A stretch of 64,000 nt of DNA from Tetradesmus obliquus (lineage: Eukaryota; Chlorophyta; Chlorophyceae; Sphaeropleales; Scenedesmaceae): positions 1,550,001 to 1,614,000 of the forward strand of contig CP126207.1 in assembly GCA_030272155.1 (NCBI GenBank), in the 5' to 3' direction. Positions 55,674 to 64,000 of this stretch are shown here, one piece after another (within the stretch, counting starts at the first letter, position 1; each line of letters starts with the position of its first letter). Under the pieces are notes generated by a model. That model was not told the DNA's origin. It made no database searches and saw only the letters and a list, made by a program, of their open reading frames with translations. The position numbers and the translations under genes were made by a program.

Positions 55674-56634
55674 AGTACGCTGCCTCTGCTGATGGCAGTC
55701 CTGACTTCCCCGGCAGCTGCGGGCGCTGCTACGACATCCGCTGCAAGACAGGGCGCGTGCTGAGTGCGTGCTGAAAACTGCAATTTGGTATCGCAATGCG
55801 AGTTCTGCCCGCTTAGATACAGGCAGATGGCTGCAGTTTGCATGCGGCAGCGGCAACCTGAAATACAGATTTGAGGAGGAACAGCAGTGCTGATGGCAGC
55901 AAAATGCAGACGCGCCAAGATCAGTCCGTATGCTCTACATGCTTGCTGTTGTGTTGTAGCTGCTGCTGTTACATCTCTAACAATAATAACATGACAACTG
56001 GATTCATTCTACACTGCAGACAACCAGGACCAACCCATCCAGGTCACGAAAGGGGAGACACATTCAGGTACTACCTGTTAAAGCGAAACATAACAAATGT
56101 AACTGTCATTTGGCCGTGTTTCGCGCAGACAACCAAGGCCAACCCATCCAGATTACCAATGGCTTTTATGAAGGAGACAAGTTCAGGCCTTACCTGGCTG
56201 CCATCAACCCAAACGTGCCAGACACCAAGTGAGTGCCGCAAGTATTGGCTAAGGTTGTATGTGTAGAGCTGTATGAAACTTGGGTCCGTTCACGAGGGAG
56301 ACAAGTTCAGGTCCTGGGTCTATATGGCCCGCCATCAACCCAAACGTGCCAGACACCAAGTGAGTGACCTCGGTTCAGCAAGTTGCAAGCCTGATTGTAT
56401 GGCTTTAGGGTCGGGCTCGAGGGAGACACGTTCAGGTTTTACCTGCCTGCAATCAACCCCAACGTGCCAGACACTAAGTGAGTTTTTGGTGGTGTTGCAT
56501 CCTTGTTTTGCGTTGCTCTTTTTGACCAACGAGCCCGCCCTTTGTACTTGAACAGTGCACCTACCAGCAGACAATGCAGTGCGATTTGCCCTGTGCTGCA
56601 ACCTCCACTGAGTGCAGCCCAGCAACCTGCAACT

Positions 56635-56718
<84 letters not shown>

Positions 56719-56806
56719 AGGGGCCGTGCATTTCCAGGCAACCCTGCACCCAATGGTAGCCAGACCACCCGCTGCAGCTATGAACTCCTACCCCTTGCTG
56801 CTGCCA

Positions 56807-56867
<61 letters not shown>

Positions 56868-59800
56868 GCTGCAGGGGCCGAGCGTTCCCAGGCAACCCAG
56901 CACCCAATGGTAGCCAAACCACCCGCTGCTATGCTGGTTCTCCCACCATCCGCATCCGCATTGCCGACTCCTGCCCATGCACACAGGTGATGACACAGTT
57001 GCACAGGTTTGCCCACACATCACAATGCATTCATCCCGGCATGCTGCTGTGTCGGCTTCAAGCGCCCAGCGAGCCGCCCACCACCTGCATCCGCATCAGC
57101 ATTGCCGACTTTTGCTCTTGCACACAGGTGATGATACAGCTGCACAGGTTTTGCACACATCACAATGCATTCATTCCGGCATGCTGCTGTGCCGGCTTCA
57201 AGCGCCCAGCGAGCCGCCCACCACCTGCATCCGCATCAGCATTGCCGACTTTTGCTCTTGCACACAGGTGATGATACAGCTGCACAGGTTTTGCACACAT
57301 CACAATGCATTCATTCCGGCATGCTGCTGTGCCGGCTTCAAGCGCACAGCGAGCCGCCCACCACCTGCATCCGCATCAGCATTGCTGACTTTTGCTCTTG
57401 CACACAGGTGATGCAACAGTTAGCGTGGCACAGGCGGTGCCACACATCACAATGCATTCATTCCAGCATGCTGCTGTGCCGGCTTCAGCCGACTCCTGCC
57501 CATGCACACAGGTACAGTTGTTATATCACTGACCCGAGTCATGAATCAAAGTTATGTCAGCATCAAGGAGCACGGCAAGCCTCCGCGTGCCAAAAGCCAA
57601 AAAAACCTGCCGGGTACAGCTCCATCCCAGCCGAACATTCCCTGCAAGGGTCTGCTGTTGATGCCTCCCACCACGTGCTCATGCGCTGTCGCTAGGGCGC
57701 CCACTGCCCCTCCCCCCCTCTCCCTCTACTCTGGAATAGGGATAAGCATGTTACCATTTAAGCCATAGCAACGTCGCTACCGGCCCCTCGGCTCCAACCA
57801 CGTGCTGTGCCAATGCCACACAGGTGCTGAAGGACAGTGCGCCCGGTGTTGCTGCTGGAGGGGAGACGCGCACACAGACTTGGTGCTGCTCCACCCAGGG
57901 TGAGACGGATGGCAGAAAACTAGCTACCATTCATGTTCCTGCGTGCAGACGTGCGGCACTTCGACATTGCGCACGATGCTTTCAACGGCTTGGTGTGTGA
58001 TGATGATGCCGAGGCCTTCAGGAAGCTGCCTCACTCACTGACCCGCCCACGCATTCGACTGCACATTTAGGTTTACTGCTGTGCACTGCCTCTGTTGCGC
58101 ACCGCAGATGTGCGGCACTTTGATGTCTCTTATGATACCTTTGAGCAGCTAACGCATCCAATTTCCTGCCCACCAGTACAAAATGCACTTGTTTCTGAAA
58201 TGTCTCCGTCGTCTGTAGCGCTGGGAATGATGCCCCGCACCTGCTTCTACCTGCTGAACACCATTACTAACCGTGCCTCGTCACCATTGCAGATTGCAGA
58301 TGTTCGGCACTTTGATGTCTCTTACGATGCCTTTGAGCAGGTGGCTCCATCAGACACCAAAACACCCAAATTTTGATTCCAGCTGCTGTACACTGCCTCT
58401 TTTGTGCATTGCAGATGTGCGGCACTTTGACGTATCCTATGATACCTTTGAGCAACTGGCGCACCCTGTCTATGGCGTGGCCATGATCGAGTACCGAACG
58501 GTGGACTGTGACAGCGGAGCAGCTCTGCCTGAAGGTTACATCGACAAGTGAGTGTGCATCTTCATCTGTTACAATGTGTTATGTAACACTTTTTGAAATG
58601 TGTGGCCATGATCGAGTATCGAACGGTGGACTGTGACAGCGGAGCGGCACTGCCTGATTGTTGCATCGACAAGTGAGTGCATCCGTTACATTGTGTTACT
58701 CGACATTTCTGAGGAAGTTCTGGGATCTGGTACCGAGCAGTGGACTGTGACAACGGAGCCGCCTGCCTGAAGGTTACATCAATAAGTGAGTGCACATCTA
58801 CATCTGTTACATTGTGTTATAACACTTTCTGAAGAGTGTCGCCACGGTTGAGTACTGAGCAGTGGACTGTGACAGCGGAGCAGCTCTGCCTGAAGGTTAC
58901 ATCGACAAGTGAGTGCACATTCGCATCTGTTACATTGTTTTATGTAACACTTTTTGAAACGTGTGGCCATGATTGAGTACTGAGCAGTGGACAGTGACAG
59001 CAGAGCAGCTCTGCCTGAAGGCTACATCGACAAGTGAGTGCATGTGTTGCATTGTGTTATTTGAAATTTTCTGACAATGTGCTGAGATCAAACACCGAGC
59101 AGTGGACTGTGACAGCGGAGCAGCTCTGCCTGAAGGTTACATCAATAAGTGAGTGCACATCTACATCTGTTACATTGTGTTATAACACGTTTTGAAACGT
59201 GTGGCCATGGTTGAGTACCGAGCAGTCGACTGTGACAGCGGAGCAGCTCTGCCTGATGGTTACATCGACAAGTGAGTGTGCAAGACAGCTCTTGCTGGAT
59301 GAAATTCCAGTTGCAAACCAACCGATGGATTCAGTAATCATTTGTTACTTTTGCTGCAGGAGCACCATCTACTCTGGCGGTCCCCGCCAGGGCTGGTCAT
59401 GGTCTCTTCTATAATGTCTGCCACTGTTTCATTGTAACTGACAGTGTATGTGCTACTGGTCCTGATGATGTTGCCTTGCTGCTGGAACAACATCTACTAT
59501 GGCGGCATGCAATGTATATTATAGTATAATTAATTAGGTTGTCAGCCAGCACACAAAACACACGAGAATGTGAAAGTATGTTGCATTTGTGAAGCGATGT
59601 TGCTGTTGCTGCAGGAGCACCATCTACTCTGGCGGTCCCCGCCCGGGTTGGTCCTGGTTCCCCTATTCATCTTCAAACTTCACCCTGATCGTTCCAGGAG
59701 GTAAGCCCTATACTGCTGTACTACTGTACTTCTGCTGTACTGCCGCACTTATGCTGTACTGCTGTACTTATGCTGTACTGCTGTACTTATGCTGTACTGC

Positions 59801-60044
59801 TGTATTTAGGCTGTACTGATGTACTTGCTGTACTGCTGCACTGCTTTACTTCTTCTGTACTAGTAGTGCTAAAGTACTGCTTTACAGTTGCATCACTGAT
59901 GCGGGCCCCGAGGCCAGTCATGTGTGTGCATTGTGTTGTAAGCTGGTCCCACTGGCATTCTCCTCCTTGAACTTCACTGAAATGACAGCTGGTGCGCTTA
60001 TAGCAGCAGCAGCAGGAGCAGCAGCAGAAGTACTGCAAGGGCTT

Positions 60045-60089
<45 letters not shown>

Positions 60090-60216
60090 TACTGCAAAGG
60101 CTTCAGCAGCACAGTGCCCGCCTGATCAGGGTGCCACCCTGCTCGTTCCAGCAGGCGGGCACTGTGCTGCTGTAGCCTTTGCAGTATTGCTGAGTTACTT
60201 CTGCTGCTGCTGCCGC

Positions 60217-60301
<85 letters not shown>

Positions 60302-60470
60302 ATAAGCGCACCAGCTGTCGGCAACGTCGCCCTGGTGGCGAGCTCAGTACAGCTAGTTTGCTGCCACGTGCTGCTGCTGCTGCTGCTGCTGCTGCTGCAG
60401 CTGCAGCCGCCACCCCTTCCACTTGCCTCACCATCTCCCCTGCTGCTACTGTTGCTGCTGCTGCCGCCGC

Positions 60471-60517
<47 letters not shown>

Positions 60518-61770
60518 GCCGCCACCCCTGCAGGCACCCCGTCCACTTGCCTCTCCATCTCTCCAGGTGGCGGGCTCAGCTTCAAGTGCAGGGAGTGCTA
60601 CAAGGCAGGGTTCCAGCCCTTTGCAGGTGAGATACATGCACAAAAAGGGGAAAATCTTGCTGGTTCTGGGTGATGGCCAGTACAGAATGCCTGTTTGCTG
60701 TGGTCTGGGCGATTGTGTTGCCAGTTACAAGCCTGTGCCTGGAGGTTTCAGCGCGGCAGCGCATGCTACGCACATGGCTTGCTTGTCGGCTTGATGATAG
60801 GCTGTGAGCCGTTGGGGTGGTGGGCTCAGCTTCAAGTGCAGGGAGTGCTACAAGGCAGGGTTCCAGCCCTTTGCAGGTGAGATACATGCACAAACAGGAA
60901 CACACTGTAGCTGGTCAGTTGCAGAAGCCAGTGACAGGCTGCCTGGCTGTGGCCCGGCTGCATTTCTAAATCGCCTACGAGCCTGGTGAAAGTTGCAGTG
61001 TGTGTAGCACTTTGTTGCTAGCGCTTGATGGCGGGGTTCCAGCCCTTTGCAGGTGAGGTGCAAGCCCCCAAAAGGCAGAAATTGCTAGATGTATGCAAGC
61101 AGTGACTGCCTGTCTGCTGTGGTCTGGGCGATGGATTCTCACAATTACAAGCCTGGTGAAGGTTGCAGCGAGCCTAGCACTAGAGATGTGCATCGTCTGC
61201 TGCCGAAGATCATCTGCGGTGCTGTTATTTGTTTTGATCATGGCACACCCACCCACCCACCCACCCACGTGCCGTGCCTGCAGGTGCTAGCGCCATCAGC
61301 TTTTGGATCAGGAGCAACACGCAGAGCAGCGACCCCTTCGCATCATCGACACCTCCAGGGCAGGTGAGGCCAGTGTAAAGTGACAGTTTTGGGCAATGTG
61401 AATGCACAACTGTGTAGCCAGTGTGGCGTCTTCATCTTCAAGGTTGCAACCAAGCCTGGCAATAACGCCATCGGCCCCGCACCCTACTGGAGCCAGTGTT
61501 GACAGTGTAGCATGGATATTGCGCATGACAGGGCCTGCAGTGCCTTCAACTTTATCGCAGAATAACTGTACATGTACACTGTAAATGCCGCAGCACCTAC
61601 TGTCAGGCCTGACCTCAGGTTCGTTCTGCATGGTGCATCCGTCACTGACACCTGCTGCTGCTCCTGCTGCCTTTGCCGCTGCTGCGGCTGCTGCCGCCGT
61701 CGCCGCTGCTGCTGCTGCTGCCGCCGCTGCCGCTGCTGCTGCTGCTGCCGCCGCCGCCGCCGCCGCCGCC

Positions 61771-61801
<31 letters not shown>

Positions 61802-62113
61802 CCGCCGCTGCTGCTGCTGTTGCTGCTGTTGCTGCTGCCGCTGCTGCTGCTGCTGCTGCTGCAGGCGCCTGGGCTCAAGCTCATCCTGCAGAAGCAAGAG
61901 TCCGGCAACTACTGTGCAAGCGAGCCCACCACCAACACCACGGCACCTGTGGCTACTGCTGCTGGCGGCTGGTTCCAGTTCTCTGTGCCTACTTCTGCCT
62001 TCAACTGCGGCGGCGGCGGCATCACTCTTGCTGATGTCACTCAGTTTGAATTCCAGAACAAGAACGAGCGCAACGCAGATGTGTGCATTGGAGAGATCAA
62101 AATTGTGCGTTAG
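53120..62113 (+). CDS. Expansin-like secreted protein with C-terminal jelly-roll-like domain (12 exons)
   Basis: Exons 53120-53302, 54649-54710, 55124-55208, 55676-55763, 56129-56228, 56875-56986, 57824-57899, 58415-58547, 59615-59700, 60567-60626, 61284-61363 and 61865-62113 give 1314 nt, 437 aa, with all phases consistent. A signal peptide (MRSALLLLLLAALCFDGAML) is followed by a Thr/Gly/Ser-rich linker to residue 61. The double-psi barrel follows: RGRITYYGAP, CGYTNEGG, SCGRCYDIRC, DSCPC, TWCC, and RHFDVSYDTFEQL with the expansin HFD (Asp241), then YGVAMIEYRTVDC. From about residue 280 a Trp/Cys-containing beta domain (IYSGGPRPGWSWFPYSS, ISFWIRSN, WFQFSVPTSAFNC, FEFQNKNERNADVCIGEIKI) replaces the plant D2 domain. 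The type recurs in algal wall proteins and probably binds carbohydrate (inference). The likely role is non-hydrolytic wall loosening. Exon 4's end is the least certain. Confidence 0.9.
53404..54352 (+). repeat. Exon echoes: about six copies of the linker end of expansin exon 1
   Basis: Copies of the Gly/Ser/Thr linker ending GGGWK followed by a GTAAGC-type donor lie at 53404-53431, 53495-53587, 53905-53968, 53990-54075, 54128-54218 and 54280-54351. A stub lies near 53685-53694. The copy at 54128-54218 also has a CAG acceptor (CTGGGCAG) and spans 31 whole codons, so it could be spliced in without changing frame. Confidence 0.88.
55042..55121 (+). repeat. (CTG)n tract before expansin exon 3
   Basis: About 26 CTG units end in CTGCCAG and the exon. 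Comparable tracts precede exon 4 (55632-55675), exon 6 (56809-56874, with an earlier one at 56637-56719) and exon 12 (61650-61864, mixed CTG/CCG). Confidence 0.9.
55290..55565 (+). repeat. Exon echoes: three copies of the 3' part of expansin exon 3
   Basis: The segment encoding YTNEGGALPFPRTQ with GTGTGC donor recurs at about 55289-55330, 55405-55439 and 55514-55561. Shared intron sequence (GCTGGAGCTGCAAGTCTGG) follows at 55218 and 55451, so exon edge and intron start were copied as one piece. Confidence 0.9.
56018..56480 (+). repeat. Exon echoes flanking expansin exon 5
   Basis: One 5' echo (56018-56076, with CTGCAG acceptor) and two 3' echoes (56285-56361 and 56413-56477, ending NPNVPDTK with GTGAGT donors) bracket the true exon 56129-56228. 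Confidence 0.9.
56718..56790 (+). repeat. Exon echo: 5' part of expansin exon 6 with its own CTG tract
   Basis: A CTG tract (56637-56719), CAG acceptor and GRAFPGN-like exon start precede a second, true set (56809-56874 plus exon 56875-56986). The duplication spans tract, acceptor and exon edge. The echo differs where it reads GRAFPGNPAPNGSQTTRC as far as TTRC and then diverges. Confidence 0.88.
57000..57520 (+). repeat. Exon echoes: 140-bp tandem array of the 3' part of expansin exon 6
   Basis: The donor word CACACAGGTGATG recurs at 57121, 57261 and 57401, an exact 140-bp period, each preceded by IRISIADFCSCTQ coding sequence. A shorter piece ends at 57511. Copies differ by only a few bases, so the array is recent. 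The true exon ends at 56986. Confidence 0.93.
57747..57776. repeat. Dispersed 30-bp repeat, copy B
   Basis: Identical to 11846-11875. It lies in the intron just before expansin exon 7. Confidence 0.8.
57947..58345 (+). repeat. Exon echoes: three copies of the 5' part of expansin exon 8
   Basis: Copies start after AG acceptors at about 57949 (DVRHFDIAHDAFNGL, most diverged), 58109 (DVRHFDVSYDTFEQL) and 58300 (DVRHFDVSYDAFEQV). Each keeps the HFD motif. The true exon starts at 58415. Confidence 0.9.
58604..59277 (+). repeat. Exon echoes: six tandem copies of the 3' part of expansin exon 8
   Basis: The segment encoding EYRTVDCDSGAALPEGYIDK with GTGAGTG donor recurs with a 115-125 bp period, ending near 58674, 58785, 58910, 59033, 59150 and 59272. 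Shared intron words (CATCTGTTACATTGTGTTAT) sit between them. Several carry in-frame stops (GAGTACTGAGC). Confidence 0.93.
59350..59520 (+). repeat. Exon echoes: 5' part of expansin exon 9
   Basis: A near-intact copy at 59361-59412 (STIYSGGPRQGWSWS, with GCTGCAG acceptor) and a diverged piece near 59478-59510 precede the true exon at 59615. Confidence 0.87.
59984..60319. repeat. 336-bp foldback in expansin intron 9
   Basis: The left arm begins GACAGCTGGTGCGCTTATAG, then (CAG)n, then TACTGCAAAGGC.TCAGCAGC and ACAGTGCCCGCCTG. After a 23-base centre near 60127-60149 the right arm mirrors it: CAGGCGGGCACTGTGCTGCT, GCCTTTGCAGTA, (CTG)n and CTATAAGCGCACCAGCTGTC. The (CAG)n and (CTG)n blocks are unequal (about 60 and 100 bp), so they pair with bulges. 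Transcribed within the intron it would fold into a long hairpin. Confidence 0.88.
60819..61055 (+). repeat. Exon echoes: copies of expansin exon 10
   Basis: 60819-60877 is an almost exact copy of exon 10 (GGLSFKCRECYKAGFQPFA) with its GTGAGATACATGCA donor. 61032-61055 repeats only the last bases and donor. The first lacks a clear AG acceptor, so it is not a ready cassette exon. Confidence 0.88.
61443..61560 (+). pseudogene. Possible relic of a paralogous expansin exon in intron 11
   Basis: After an AG the sequence reads VATKPGNNAIGPAPYWSQC and then, past a stop, a MDIAHD word resembling HFDIAHD of the echo at 57960. This order (Cys near HFD-like motif) resembles the expansin core. It cannot be in the mature message: exon 11 joins exon 12 in phase 0 and this piece has a stop and wrong phase. 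Confidence 0.35.
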
Positions 62114-62174
62114 GGTTTGGAGCAGGACTCCACGCAGTTGATGCTTGCAGCCCTTGGGTACAGCGGTTTAACGG

Positions 62175-62179
62175 TGTAA
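62175..62179 (+). terminator. Candidate poly(A) signal of the expansin gene
   Basis: TGTAA lies 62 bp after the stop codon; a second TGTAA is at 62436-62440. TGTAA is the usual chlorophyte signal; which one is used cannot be told. Confidence 0.45.
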
Positions 62180-62331
62180 GCATAAGAATGCTTGTTACAG
62201 TTGATGTCAAGCAAAGGCATATGCAAAGTGCAATGCAAGGCAGCTGTTATGTGTTGCTCCAGCAGTAGCTGCTGGCTGCTGCTGGCACAGCATCTTGGCA
62301 GCCCCGGATTCTTGCAGGAATAAGCAGCCCG

Positions 62332-62368
62332 TTAACCCTTTGCCCACCAGGGGACTCATATGAGTCCC
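62332..62368 (+). mobile_element. Possible piggyBac-like terminus
   Basis: TTAA (62332-62335) is followed by CCCTTTGCCCACCAG and an 18-bp perfect palindrome GGGACTCATATGAGTCCC (62351-62368). TTAA target, CCCTTT-type terminus and adjacent short palindrome are typical of piggyBac ends. I do not see the opposite end or a transposase before 64000, so it is a single end or a relic. Confidence 0.5.
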
Positions 62369-62550
62369 GGGCCTCAAAACGTCTTTAGGCCCTCCCTGCT
62401 CGCACAGCAAGCCCCAGGCAAGCAGCTTGGATGGGTGTAACCCCCACCCCAGGGGCTTGCAGGAATAAGCAGGAATAAGTGCAGCAGCTGGCGTTGGATG
62501 GCAAGGTCCAAGGTACCAGCGTACAGGGTTGTAACGTCCTTTTGACATGA

Positions 62551-62650
62551 CACCCTTGTTGCGGATAGACAGAGTTGTGCAGGTGCACCCTTGTTGCGGA
62601 TAGACAGAGACGTGCACCATTGTGGCGGATAGATAGCGTTGTGCAGGTGC
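62551..62650. repeat. About 30-35 bp tandem repeat, three copies
   Basis: CACCCTTGTTGCGGATAGAC units start at 62551, 62586 and (diverged) 62615. Confidence 0.8.
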
Positions 62651-64000
62651 CTGGCAGGTGACTGTGGTAGCATGTGTTGCTGGTAGCACCAGCAGCAGCT
62701 ATGGTGTTGCTCTGTCAGCAGTTTGATGCCATAGGATTGCATTAGCACATGTCCTTGTCACTCGCGGTGCAGCTGGTGATGGCATCAAGCAATGCCATGT
62801 GACACATGGTCATTGTTGGTTTGCAGCTTGTTGTGCTGTTGGTTCACAGGCGAAACAGTATTGAATGTAATGAGATGGAGGTGTGATGCAGCGTTATGGT
62901 ATCCTACCTTGTGCTGGTTGCTAGGCTCGAGATTTTGCAGCTGTCTCCAGGAAGCACAGCAGCAGCTGGAGGTCTAGCTAGACACACTGTGACAGCAGCG
63001 GAAGCAGCAGCAGCTGTAGCAGCGCTCGCCATGTTGTTAACAAAGCAGGGTCTAGTGTCATTATTGAAAGCGCCGCCGGCAGCCGACCAAAGCTGATTGT
63101 GCTGGGAGCACTGCTGGGATCGGCAGTACACATCAGGCCTGCTGCCAAAATTAGCTGGATCCGGCGTGCAATACCTTCGCTCGTCGTAAAGTGTCACAGC
63201 AAAGTAACCCTGATAGCGTGATCGCTCGTTACTTACGCAGCAAACCCCAGCTTTGCGACCTGCATGCTACAGGCCCTTGCTGCAGCTCATGACGCTCACC
63301 TCCCATTCCGCCCAACGCAACCATCATCGCCGGTGACACAAATTAGTAGCATTTGGTAGCAAGTATAATTAAACAAGCATATGTTGGATGGTAGTCGTCA
63401 AGTTCACTTCGTGCGCTTGATGATGAACTACTACGCGGGTCAGATGACCTCGTGGGCCCGCACGTAAGGCCTCTAATAGTACGTGTTATTGTATCACAGC
63501 CGACGAGAAAGCAGGCATGCAACACACGAAGATCATCAATAAGAAGCTGTCTGCCAGCCTCTTCGGCAAAGAGCAGGGTGAAGGCTCCTCGCTAAACACG
63601 AATGGCAGCACAGCTTGCTCCGATGACAGCAACGGCAGCAGCGATGGCTTCCAGGTGAGCTGAAGCTCAAGTGCGCGCCGAGAGCTGTCCAATCAGCAGC
63701 GTGCCACGCTATCCACCTAAATGATCTTGCGTCTTGTTACCGACAGGGGTATCAGCAGCCTTCCTCTCCCTGCTATCAACCGGCTGTCGGTCAGCCAACA
63801 CCCGACAGCACCACGCAGCTCACGAAAGTGCCAGCAGTAAGTGGCCTTATTAGCAGCTCCCGGGTTGCTGTGTGAGGGTACGCTACGCTGGCAGAACAGC
63901 GAACCGGTGCCTGCCGCAAGAGCAGCGACCCTGGAGGGCACCCTGCTGCTGTCTGTTGTGGCTCACAATCACTGCTGTCAGCTGTGATTCGGGTGCTGCA
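62651..64000. other. No gene recognised
   Basis: Several weak open frames exist on both strands. A plus-strand stretch around 63505-63655 reads as a hydrophilic peptide (EQGEGSSLNTNGSTACSDDS, then SNGSSDGFQ with a GTGAGC donor) and may be an exon of a gene running off the right edge. I cannot assign it. Confidence 0.4.

Noticed and set aside
60819-60877. Second copy of expansin exon 10 as an alternative exon
   Set aside because: No AG acceptor at its start and inclusion would duplicate the same strand of the beta domain; treated as an echo.
61443-61500. Candidate extra expansin exon (VATKPGNNAIGPAPYWSQ)
   Set aside because: It cannot join exon 12 in the right phase with a GT donor and has a stop; exon 11 joins exon 12 directly in phase 0.

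Overview
This window looks like nuclear DNA of a green alga, most likely a chlorophycean. The order cannot be fixed from sequence alone; Sphaeropleales-type genomes rich in CAG/CTG repeats are my leading guess. The reasons are: many short exons with clean GT-AG introns and CAG acceptors; TGTAA-type poly(A) signals downstream of two genes; very many (CAG/CTG)n tracts; and gene content that includes a secreted GH1 beta-glucosidase, an ER protein disulfide isomerase, an RRM/RGG RNA-binding protein and an expansin-like wall protein. There is no sign of a prokaryotic or organellar layout, and I saw no tRNA or rRNA gene.

Layout. 1-12.4 kb: a gene-poor stretch with tandem repeats and one weak bZIP-like ORF. 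12.95-21.0 kb, minus strand: a 13-exon GH1 beta-glucosidase (539 aa). 22.2-28.4 kb, minus strand: a 12-exon protein disulfide isomerase (529 aa, two CGHC sites, C-terminal KDEL). 30.16-33.14 kb and 33.51-36.36 kb: two DNA transposons of CACTA (CMC) type, each flanked by the 3-bp duplication AGG. 37.9-41.1 kb: repeat-rich DNA with a decayed tyrosine-recombinase gene. 43.56-49.96 kb, plus strand: a 5-exon, 1515-aa eIF4B/eIF4H-like RRM protein with huge Gln/Ala/Gly-Arg low-complexity regions. 51.6-52.9 kb, minus strand: exons of an unrecognised gene. 53.12-62.11 kb, plus strand: a 12-exon expansin-like secreted protein (437 aa) with a C-terminal jelly-roll-like domain. 62.3 kb: one end of a possible piggyBac-like element.

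The exon chains of the four main genes were built by hand. Phases agree at every junction and exon lengths sum to whole codons (1620, 1590, 4548 and 1314 nt including stop). GH1 and expansin would act on extracellular or wall polysaccharide, and PDI would fold cystine-rich secreted proteins in the ER. Their adjacency is suggestive at most.

The most striking feature is what I call exon echoes. Around most exons of all four genes the neighbouring intron holds one to seven tandem, decayed copies of the exon edge together with its splice site. Copies of an exon's 5' part, with acceptor, lie in the upstream intron. Copies of its 3' part, with donor, lie in the downstream intron. The last coding segment of the eIF4B-like gene is likewise repeated in its 3' flank. 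Many acceptors read AG|GT, and several introns end in a long (CTG)n tract directly before the CAG acceptor. Together these suggest continuing tandem duplication of exon-intron junctions as a force shaping introns in this genome.
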